From: Hyphomicrobiales bacterium
Lineage (GTDB): Bacteria > Pseudomonadota > Alphaproteobacteria > Rhizobiales > Aestuariivirgaceae
DNA length: 6,044 nucleotides
Direction: 5' to 3'
Assembly: GCA_013002595.1 (NCBI GenBank)
Contig: JABDJG010000253.1
Location: 1-6,044, forward strand
Each line of letters begins with the position of its first letter. The first letter of the stretch is position 1. Below, in pieces: positions 1-6,044 of this stretch. A program made the position numbers and the translations under genes. The notes under the pieces are model-generated. The model was given only the letters and a program-made list of their open reading frames with translations. It was not told the DNA's origin and did not search any database.

Positions 1-16
1 GCCGAAGGGCTATAGA

Positions 17-1658
17 TCACGCCGCAGCCTTCTGCCGGCAGTAACATGATGCCTTGATCTCGACCTCGGCCCGCGCAAGCGCCTTGTCGAGCTGCAGTTT
101 CACCTGGCGCGCCTCGATCGTTTCGCCGCGCTGGACCAGGCATTCATGCAAGCCATGCAGGCTCCACACGTTGCCGGGATGCTGGCACGCGCGGGCGAGC
201 GTTGCATCAAGTCCGAGGTCGGCCCGGTAGACCGCCTCTGCCTCGTCATGGCGGCCCTGCTCTATCAGCAACGCGCCCAAGGCGTGACGGGTCGGCTGCA
301 TCCAGCCCCATGGCTCATCGTAGGGCATGTTGTCGTCGATCTCGACGGAATTGCGCAGGTGCTCAAACGCCTTGTCGTAATTGCCTTTGTGATATTCGAG
401 CTCGCCCTGGAGCATCTGCTCGGCAACTTTGAGGATGTCGAGGCAGGTGTTGTTGAACAGCATGCGGGTTTCGGGGACATTGTCACGCGCCGCAAAGAAC
501 AGGTCGCGCTCGGTCTCGGCTTCGGAAATCTTGCCCGTATTGGCCAGTGCAACCGTGCGGGCATAACGCATCATCGCGGTCGTCACACTGTAGAGCTCAG
601 TATCGGTTGGCAGGTCCTGAGCCAGGATGTCGCTCCAGCGCCCGAAGCGGATGAGCACATGCTGCTTCATCGGCACGAAACCTTCGAACCAGTCGGCCAG
701 TTCGCGCAGAAAATCTTCCGGAATCGTGTCGATCTGTTCATCCGCTGTCGCCAGCGCCACGCTTGGCTGGCCGAGGAACATCGCGCCGTAGATCTTGAAA
801 TGATAGTTGTGGCACCGGTAGACCGAGTAGAAGTTGTCGGCGCCGCGATGAGCAAGATATTTGCGGTCGGCGATGATCGCCGTTTGGTTTCTCGACACAA
901 CGTTCTGATAGTCGCCGCACAGGACATCGACATGCGTCGGCATATGCAAAAGGTGCCCGGCATCGCGGACCATGGTGCTCAGCGCATCGCCCTGGCGCAA
1001 GGCGCGCTCGGGGTGCGGCGACATCTCCATCAGGTGGATGTACATGTGCAAAAGGCCCGGGTTGCTGCCAGGCGCCATCAAGATCGTTGAACGCGGTTTC
1101 CAGCACCGCTACGGCCTCCAGCGTATCGGCGCCCTCGGCCGGCTCGCCGCTCGGCAGGTCCCACAGCTGCCACGGTGTCCGGTTCATGATGGCCTCGGCA
1201 AACAGGCAGCACACATCAAGACTATCGCCGTGCTGTTTGTAAACAGTCCGCATGGCGTCTGCGTAGGCATCGTTCCAGGGTGCATATTCCTCGATTGTTG
1301 CATCTTCCGGGTAGCGGTGCTGAACCGCCCCGATAATCGCCTGTTCGATGTCGCTGGCCTGGTCCTTGAGCCTGAGCGCCTGCGCTATCGCGGCCTGCGC
1401 CCGGGTGATGCAGTCAGGCTTTTCATCTTCTTCAAAGGCTTCCCAGGGTTTGTTGTAGTTGGGCCCGACCGCATAGGCGATGCCCCAATGCGCCATGGCA
1501 CAGGCAGGATCTGCCTCAAGCACTTTTTCAAAGCACGTGATGGCCTCCTCGTGGTTATAGGCATAAACCCAGATCAGGCCCTGGTCGAACCAGGCCTGCG
1601 CGTCTTGCGACGCCGCCGTGACTTTCATGGAATAAGTGCCGAGGTCGTAGTGTGTCAT
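17..1658 (-). pseudogene. TPR-repeat protein, broken by a single-base frameshift
   Basis: Two overlapping minus-strand frames encode the two parts of one protein. The first runs from ATG 1658 (MTHYDLGTYSMKV) and stays family-like to W197-Q198. The second continues from about 1061 with PGLLHMYIHLMEMSP and ends at TGA 17. Dropping one base at 1062-1063 joins them into about 546 residues reading GAWQHPGLLHMYIH. The N-terminal half has a TPR-like pair (WFDQGLIWVYAYNHEEAI, then DPACAMAHWGIAYA, residues 23-64). The C-terminal half has further TPR-like helices at about 412-442 (GELEYHKGNYDKAFEHL) and 454-482 (LLIEQGRHDEAEAVY). The centre carries conserved histidine motifs HMYIH and HLLHMPTH. TPR proteins are usually scaffolds and no enzymatic role is known to me for this one. 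No signal peptide is visible. Both halves are well preserved, so this is a recent mutation, a sequencing or assembly error, or programmed frameshifting, in that order of doubt. If the base is an error, this is an intact CDS. Confidence 0.8.
1062..1063 (-). other. Frameshift point in the TPR gene (one extra base)
   Basis: On the coding strand the sequence reads GCC TGG CAG CAA CCC GGG CCT in the upstream frame, which then goes out of family. Removing one A of the CAA codon gives CAG CAC CCG GGC CTT TTG CAC, that is Q-H-P-G-L-L-H, joining smoothly to MYIHLMEMSP. The exact base is uncertain within a few positions, but the frame change must occur between about 1055 and 1081. No slippery heptamer is present and the A run is only two bases long. 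Confidence 0.7.
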
Positions 1659-1668
1659 CGCCAATATG

Positions 1669-1674
1669 CTCCTT
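1669..1674 (-). promoter_or_regulatory. Shine-Dalgarno for the TPR gene, fixing its start at 1658
   Basis: The coding strand carries AAGGAG ten bases before the ATG at 1658. This is the best ribosome-binding site in the window and argues for that start over the in-frame ATG at 1697, which would add 13 non-family residues (MGGGANHSRSILA) and would place this site inside the coding sequence. Confidence 0.65.
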
Positions 1675-1771
1675 GAGTGGTTTGCGCCGCCCCCCAATCA
1701 AGTCGTCGATGCTGCCCGCAGATGACAGCATACTTCACCAGTGTCAGCAAGCCTGGTTCCCCCCACACACA

Positions 1772-2713
1772 CTAAACCGGACTGGGCCGTCCGCGGCGGA
1801 TTCGCCGACTGCTGCCGCCGAGCTCCACGAGCGCCTTTATCGCCACCGATGAGATGACGATGACACCACCGACCAGCGCCCAGCGGGTTGGCGATTCTCC
1901 AACGAAGAACCACACCCAAAGCGGGCTAATCGCGAACTCCAGCAGCATGAACAGCGTCAGTTCGGCGGCCACCAGATGCCGCGAGGCGATGATGAACATG
2001 CCGTTGCCGACGCCCGACATCACACCGCCCCACAAGACGCACAACAACAGATCGTGCAGCGATACGCCGAGCCGGTCGATGCTGCCGACGAAGGACACGA
2101 TCGTGATGAACAGGCCCGACATGAACAACGCCGGCAACATGTTGATGTGCCGGTTCGAGCGCACGATGACCGCAAAGGTCGAAAAGCCCGTCGCCGTGAT
2201 CAGTGCCATGACGTTGCCGTAGGCCGACCCGCCGCCGACGCCGTCGACCACCATGATGGAAATCCCCAGCGCGGTCGTTGCCATCGCCGCCAGGGTCACC
2301 CTGGTCAGGCTCTCCTTCAGGAACAGCCAGGCCATGGCCGCGGTGATGAACGGAATCGCGCTGAGCGAGAACATGGTGTTGGCAACCGTGGTGTTCTCCA
2401 GCGCCTGCATGAACGACATTGCAGTCACCGCCATGACGGCGCCGGCCCAAACACCGGCATAGCCAATACTGCGGATCTCGCGCACGGCACCGCCCCGGGT
2501 CTGGATCATCAAGATGATGAAGATCGCAATCATCAGTGAAATCGAACGGTAGAAATTTATCTGCCAGGCATCGATGTTCTCGAAGTTTCGGTGCACCAGT
2601 CCACCGAAACTGATGATCAGCGAGGAGACAATCATCAACACCATCGCAAACCCGCGGCGCGGAAGAACATCGCGGCCGGGCGCCATCATCGATGAGTGCG
2701 CATTTGCGTTCAT
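1772..2713 (-). CDS. EamA/DMT-family inner-membrane transporter
   Basis: The product is 313 residues with TAG stop, typical for ten-helix drug/metabolite transporters. Hydrophobic segments lie at about 22-40, 54-70, 84-103, 108-131, 139-156, 165-184, 193-211, 221-243, 249-270 and 278-296. The two EamA repeats are visible: the first ends with FLKESLTR (131-138) followed by a hydrophobic helix, the second with FVGESPTRWALVGGVIVISS (270-289), the conserved 'GE-P-T' hairpin before the last helix of each half. The C-terminus is basic (RRIRRGR, 303-309) and presumably cytoplasmic. The ATG at 2713 (MNANAHSS) was chosen because it gives a normal family length. The frame is open upstream to 2908, but those residues overlap the 3' end of the oxygenase gene and do not look like transporter sequence. 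The ribosome-binding site is poor, so the ATG at 2689 remains possible. Such proteins export or import small metabolites; the substrate cannot be predicted, though the neighbours suggest a modified amino acid or amine. Confidence 0.88.
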   Translation of the reverse strand: MNANAHSSMMAPGRDVLPRRGFAMVLMIVSSLIISFGGLVHRNFENIDAWQINFYRSISLMIAIFIILMIQTRGGAVREIRSIGYAGVWAGAVMAVTAMSFMQALENTTVANTMFSLSAIPFITAAMAWLFLKESLTRVTLAAMATTALGISIMVVDGVGGGSAYGNVMALITATGFSTFAVIVRSNRHINMLPALFMSGLFITIVSFVGSIDRLGVSLHDLLLCVLWGGVMSGVGNGMFIIASRHLVAAELTLFMLLEFAISPLWVWFFVGESPTRWALVGGVIVISSVAIKALVELGGSSRRIRRGRPSPV

Positions 2714-2811
2714 GGCAGTCTGTCTCAAGAAACCGGCGCCCAGGCCCACTATTGACAGGCACCGCAAGGTCACAACGCTATCACGGGATTTGAAGCCCGC
2801 ATAGACAAACG

Positions 2812-3603
2812 TTAAGGGGCGTTCAGCCAGTCCGGCGGCCCGCCGGTCTCGGGCCGGAAATAGACGATCATCCGCCCATCCCCGCACGCCTCGGCAGATG
2901 CCCGCCATGGCGCCACACCGTGCAGGGCAAGGCGATGGACGAGATACGCTTCACCGGGCTCGCTTGCGACTTCAACGCGTTCACAGGCCGCAAAGATTTT
3001 CCGCCGGGTGGCATGATAGACCTCCGTCGCATCGACATCGCCCCAGCGCCCAGCCGGCAGGTCCGCATAAAGGGCTGCAAATGCCTCACGGATGAGTTTG
3101 TGCGACCCCTTCCAGATCACCAGCGGCGAGGCATCCCGGCTTGCCTTCACCATCGGGATACCCAGCAGGAACCCGTGATGCTCTCGCAGATGCCGCCGCC
3201 GGTCCGGGCTCTCGGGGATCAGCCCGTCGACATGGGCCGCATCGCGCTTCAGCCGGTATCGGTAGGCCGCATCGGTTTCATCCGCCATCGGTTGCGGATA
3301 GCCGGGATAACACACCGAGACCTGGGCCGGTTCCCAGTCAAACCCGGTCAGGCCAAGGCCACCGTGTATGAAATCCACCGCGGCACCCGCCAGAGGCGGG
3401 CCGTCCGGCACCGCACCAGCGGCATTGTTGGGCAGCACATTCACCCCGGCAAACCAGGTCCCGCCACAGCGCAGCCATTCAGCATTCTGCGGCGCAGCAA
3501 CGCTTTTCCGGGCTGCTGGCAACGTCCGTTCCACCCAATCGGCAAGGACCGGGTCATGGGCAAACTTGCACCAGCCGTTCTCGAAGAAATCTGCCGTCTG
3601 CAT
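2812..3603 (-). CDS. Phytanoyl-CoA dioxygenase-like Fe(II)/2-oxoglutarate oxygenase
   Basis: The product is 263 residues and ends in TAA. The ATG at 3603 is preferred: the frame stays open to an ATG at 3741, but that extension only translates the palindromic repeat, and the protein-like sequence begins at MQTADFFENGW. The fold call comes from the iron-site pattern H124-V-D126 (in RDAAHVDGLIP), a GSHK strand at 166-169 following PLVIW, and the distal histidine H228 in VHRLALHGVAPW. R244 in GRMIVYFRP, or less likely R234, is a candidate for gripping the 2-oxoglutarate carboxylate. Enzymes of this superfamily hydroxylate or otherwise oxidise small molecules using O2 and 2-oxoglutarate in the cytoplasm. 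No signal peptide or membrane segment is visible. The sequence is divergent from phytanoyl-CoA hydroxylase itself and the substrate is unknown. It lies downstream of the flavoprotein and 98 bases upstream of the transporter start. The Shine-Dalgarno is weak (GGGATTGG region before the ATG). Confidence 0.75.
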   Translation of the reverse strand: MQTADFFENGWCKFAHDPVLADWVERTLPAARKSVAAPQNAEWLRCGGTWFAGVNVLPNNAAGAVPDGPPLAGAAVDFIHGGLGLTGFDWEPAQVSVCYPGYPQPMADETDAAYRYRLKRDAAHVDGLIPESPDRRRHLREHHGFLLGIPMVKASRDASPLVIWKGSHKLIREAFAALYADLPAGRWGDVDATEVYHATRRKIFAACERVEVASEPGEAYLVHRLALHGVAPWRASAEACGDGRMIVYFRPETGGPPDWLNAP

Positions 3604-3618
3604 AGGCCAATCCCATCT

Positions 3619-3705
3619 CGTCATCCCGGCGAAAGCCGGGATCCAGAGCGCTCCTGCGATGCCGTACCATGCAACCCTGGATCCCGGATCAAGTCCGGGA
3701 TGACG
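3619..3705. repeat. REP-doublet (REPIN-like) palindromic element
   Basis: Two arms, 3619-3646 and 3677-3705, are near-perfect inverted copies around a 30-base spacer. CGTCATCCCGG (3619-3629) pairs with 3695-3705, and CCGGGATCCAG (3636-3646) pairs with 3677-3687, each over 11 bases without mismatch; only the arm centres differ. Each arm is also a hairpin by itself. The left arm has an 8-bp stem 3623-3630/3635-3642 with a GAAA loop, and the right arm an 8-bp stem 3681-3688/3694-3701 with a TCAAG loop. Translated, the arms give peptides such as VIPAKAGIQ, IPAFAGMT and HPGLDPGS, which are familiar from spurious ORFs over dispersed repeats in alphaproteobacteria. It lies between the flavoprotein stop and the oxygenase start, ending 15 bases before that ATG. 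It could stabilise or attenuate the upstream transcript, but there is no T-tract that would make it a classic terminator. Only one copy occurs in this window. Confidence 0.85.
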
Positions 3706-3761
3706 GTAAGGGGATAGCGCCGCCTGAGGAAGGCAGATCATAGTATACGGCAGCTCTATCT

Positions 3762-6044
3762 CTAAGCCCTGAGCTTCTCATTCCCGGGATCGTACGGCGA
3801 CTCTTCAATGACCGTCGCGTCATAGAGCTCACCGAGCAATTTGATCTGCAGCTTGGTGCCGACCGCGCCGTGCTCCGGCTTGACCATCGCCAATGCCAGT
3901 GACTTGCCGAGCCGCCAGCCATAGCCGCCTGACGTCGCGCGGCCGGCCAGGGTTCCACCTGCGTCATAGATCGCCTCGGACCCGCGCGCATCGACGTCTT
4001 TGACATCGTGTACTTCCAGCGTCACGTACTTCCATTCATCGCCGGCGCCATGCCGTTCGACCAGCGCATCGCGGCCGATGAACTGACCCTTGTTGGGATG
4101 AACGAACCGGTCGAGGCCTGACTCATAGGCCGAATATTCGATCGACAGTTCGCGCCCGACCAGCCGGTAGGATTTCTCGACCGCCATCAGGCCCATCGCC
4201 CGGATGCCGAACGGTTTGAGACCATGCTCTTCGCCGGCCGCCATGACGAGGTCGAAGATCGTGTTCTGCATCTCGATCGGATGGTGCAGTTCCCAGCCCA
4301 GTTCGCCGACAAAGTTCATCCTGAGCGCATGCGCCTGGGCAATGCCGACACTGATGAACTTGCCCGAGAGCCATTTGAAGTTGTCGTTCGACAGATCGGT
4401 ATCGGTGAGCTTTTGCAGGATGTCGCGCGACTTCGGTCCGGCCAGCACCAGCACGCCATATTGCGAGGTGATCAGCTCCAGCTTGACGCCGTCATCGGGC
4501 GCCAGTTTGTTCAGCATATCCCAGTCGTGCCGCTCAAAGGCGCCCGGCCCGACCAGGTAAAAGCTCTCCTCACCGGTCTTGTAGACGGTGAATTCCGAGC
4601 GCACGCCGCCTTGCGTCGTCAGCAGATGGCACAGGCCAACCCGGCCGATGGTCTTGGGGATCCGGTTGGCCAGGATGCTGTCGAGCCAATCGGCCGCCTT
4701 CGGCCCCGTCACCATGTATTTGGCAAACGCCGACATGTCGAGCAGACCGGCGTTTTCGGCGACGTTCTTCACCTCATTGCCGACATGCTCGAAATAGTTT
4801 GAACGCCGGAACGACCACAATTCCTTGACCTTCTCGCCATCGGCGACCGGGGCATGGTTCTCTTTGGTGATGACATCGGGCCGCTCGATCTCGGACGGAT
4901 CGAACCCATAGCCTTCCGGCGCAAACCAGTTCGGCCGCTCCCAGCCGTAGACCGAGCCGAACACAGCACCAAGCGCCTTCATGCGGTCATAACACGGCGC
5001 GGTTTTCAGCGGCCGCGCATCGAAGCGCTCTTCATCGGGGTAGTGCGGCGTGAAGACGTTGCGGTACGCCTCTTCGTTCTTGCATTTGAGGTAGCCGCGC
5101 GAGGCATAAGGCCCGAACCGGCGCGGATCGACGCCGATCATGTCGATCGACGGCTCGCCCTCGACCATCCACTCGGCCAGCTGCCAGCCGGCACCACCGG
5201 CGGCCGTCACACCAAACGAATGGCCCTCATTGAGCCACAGGTTCTTCTTGCCCCAGGCCGGGCCGATGATCGGCGAGCCGTCCGGCGTATAGCAGATCGC
5301 GCCGTTGTAGACCTTCTTGATGCCCGCCTCGCCAAACGCCGGCACCCGCTCGATACAGGCTTCGATATGCGGCGAGATCCGGTCAAGGTCCTCCTGGAAC
5401 AGCTCGTACTCAGCCTTTTCGTCCGGCCCGTCGACATAACAGACCGGCGCGCCCGGCTCGTATGGCCCGAGGATCAGCCCGCCGGCCTCCTCGCGCATGT
5501 ACCAGGCGCTGTCGGCATCGCGCAGAACGCCCATTTCCGGCAGGCCTTCGGCGTGCCGCGCCTTGATCTCGGGGTGCGCCTCGGTGACGATATACTGGTG
5601 CTCGACCGGGATCACCGGAATGTCGAGCCCGAGCATCTCGCCAGTCTGGCGCACGAAGTTGCCGGTCGCCGTCACCAGGTGCTCGCACGTGATATCGCCC
5701 TTATCGGTCTTGACCAGCCACTCGTCATTGGTCTTCTGCTCGATCGCGACGACCCGCGTGTTGCGGTAGATCTGCGCCCCCTTGGCGCGCGCGCCGGCGG
5801 CCATCGCCTGGGTCAGGTCGGCCGGCTGCACATAGCCGTCATCTGGATGCTGGATCGCGCCGAGCAGCCCGTCGGTGTTGCACAGCGGCCAGATCTCCTT
5901 GACCTCATCCGGCGTCAGCAGATTGACGTTGACCCCGAGCGTTTCGGCGATGCCCGCATAATACATGAACTCGTCCCAGCGGTCCGGCGTCTGCGCCAAC
6001 CGGATGTTGGACACACAGCGCAAGCCGACATGCTGGCCGGTCTC
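3762..6044 (-). CDS. Dimethylglycine/sarcosine dehydrogenase-like flavoprotein with GcvT domain (5' partial)
   Basis: The frame is open from the window edge to a TAG stop and gives 760 visible residues. An in-frame TTG at 6023 is internal, since the family sequence continues before it (ETGQ-VG-R). The N-terminal FAD dinucleotide-binding loop lies outside the window. In visible numbering, residues 1-300 are the rest of the DAO-type FAD/substrate domain, with TPDGSPIIGP (253-262) and GHSFGVTAAGGAGWQLAEW (274-292). Residues 305-375 resemble the FAO_M linker domain (DARPLKTAPCYDRMKALGA, W368, NWF). Residues 395-760 are GCV_T plus its C-terminal barrel, with LLDMSAFAK (434-442), GELGWELHHP (580-589) and NKGQFIGRDAL (651-661). 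Family members oxidatively demethylate N-methylated amino acids such as dimethylglycine or sarcosine at FAD and load the formaldehyde equivalent onto tetrahydrofolate in the GcvT part. The family is secure, but the substrate is not: alphaproteobacteria carry several paralogues. No frameshift or internal stop is visible. Confidence 0.92.
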   Translation of the reverse strand, partial: ETGQHVGLRCVSNIRLAQTPDRWDEFMYYAGIAETLGVNVNLLTPDEVKEIWPLCNTDGLLGAIQHPDDGYVQPADLTQAMAAGARAKGAQIYRNTRVVAIEQKTNDEWLVKTDKGDITCEHLVTATGNFVRQTGEMLGLDIPVIPVEHQYIVTEAHPEIKARHAEGLPEMGVLRDADSAWYMREEAGGLILGPYEPGAPVCYVDGPDEKAEYELFQEDLDRISPHIEACIERVPAFGEAGIKKVYNGAICYTPDGSPIIGPAWGKKNLWLNEGHSFGVTAAGGAGWQLAEWMVEGEPSIDMIGVDPRRFGPYASRGYLKCKNEEAYRNVFTPHYPDEERFDARPLKTAPCYDRMKALGAVFGSVYGWERPNWFAPEGYGFDPSEIERPDVITKENHAPVADGEKVKELWSFRRSNYFEHVGNEVKNVAENAGLLDMSAFAKYMVTGPKAADWLDSILANRIPKTIGRVGLCHLLTTQGGVRSEFTVYKTGEESFYLVGPGAFERHDWDMLNKLAPDDGVKLELITSQYGVLVLAGPKSRDILQKLTDTDLSNDNFKWLSGKFISVGIAQAHALRMNFVGELGWELHHPIEMQNTIFDLVMAAGEEHGLKPFGIRAMGLMAVEKSYRLVGRELSIEYSAYESGLDRFVHPNKGQFIGRDALVERHGAGDEWKYVTLEVHDVKDVDARGSEAIYDAGGTLAGRATSGGYGWRLGKSLALAMVKPEHGAVGTKLQIKLLGELYDATVIEESPYDPGNEKLRA

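Noticed and set aside
1061..1081. The downstream TPR half as an independent gene starting at TTG 1081
   Set aside because: There is no ribosome-binding site before this TTG, and the first residues are plainly the middle of a continuous family protein. Programmed frameshifting also lacks a slippery site.
146..1090. A 314-residue plus-strand open frame opposite the TPR gene
   Set aside because: It is the antisense shadow of the downstream TPR half, which is common in GC-rich coding DNA. Its translation has no recognisable domain, whereas the minus-strand frame has clear family motifs.
972..1676. A 234-residue plus-strand open frame crossing the frameshift region
   Set aside because: It lies fully antisense to the N-terminal TPR half, with composition typical of a shadow frame and no recognisable motif.
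1659..1771. Possible promoter or terminator between the transporter stop and the TPR gene start, including two six-base G runs and a short TG repeat
   Set aside because: The best hairpin has a 5-bp stem with an 11-base loop and no T-tract, and no hexamer pair with good spacing was found. Only the ribosome-binding site is supported.
1976..2539. A 187-residue plus-strand frame rich in H, D and R
   Set aside because: It mirrors the hydrophobic transporter helices in another frame, and the low-complexity composition is a shadow artefact.
2714..2811. A promoter or small gene in the gap before the transporter
   Set aside because: TTGTGA and ATAGTG occur 17 bases apart, but the second hexamer is too poor, and no small ORF with a ribosome-binding site is visible.
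2920..3717. A 265-residue plus-strand open frame opposite the oxygenase
   Set aside because: It is antisense to a gene with a convincing HxD...H pattern. Its C-terminal part is only repeat translation.
3738..3750. TATACT/TATGAT on the minus strand upstream of the oxygenase as a -10 box
   Set aside because: No acceptable -35 element sits at 16-18 bases upstream, so it is not enough to call a promoter.

Overview
The window looks like GC-rich proteobacterial chromosome, most likely from an alphaproteobacterium. This rests on base composition, on a palindromic repeat whose translation gives the 'IPAFAGMT / HPGLDPGS' peptides often seen in alphaproteobacterial genomes, and on the protein families present. 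The genus cannot be named from the sequence. All four genes read on the minus strand, so transcription runs from high to low coordinates. The plus-strand open frames all lie opposite real genes and look like shadows.

In order of transcription: (1) 6044-3762, a large flavoprotein of the dimethylglycine/sarcosine dehydrogenase type (FAD oxidoreductase fused to a GcvT-like folate domain), with its N-terminus cut off by the window edge. (2) 3761-3604, a 158-base gap holding an 87-base REP-doublet-like palindrome. (3) 3603-2812, a divergent phytanoyl-CoA dioxygenase-like Fe(II)/2-oxoglutarate oxygenase. (4) 2713-1772, a ten-helix EamA/DMT-family transporter. (5) 1658-17, a tetratricopeptide-repeat protein of about 546 residues whose frame is broken by one extra base near 1062-1063.

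The gaps between genes are 158, 98 and 113 bases, so a single tight operon is not evident, although the shared orientation allows co-transcription. The flavoprotein family typically demethylates N-methyl amino acids and passes the one-carbon unit to tetrahydrofolate. An adjacent non-heme iron oxygenase and a small-metabolite transporter would fit a catabolic set for a methylated or otherwise modified small molecule. That functional link is inference only, because no substrate can be read from the sequence.

I did not find RNA genes, CRISPR arrays, insertion sequences, phage genes or a defence system. The points most worth a second look are the clean single-base frameshift in the TPR gene, the intact REP-doublet directly upstream of the oxygenase start, and the oxygenase/flavoprotein pairing. 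Nothing here amounts to a clearly new biological system.
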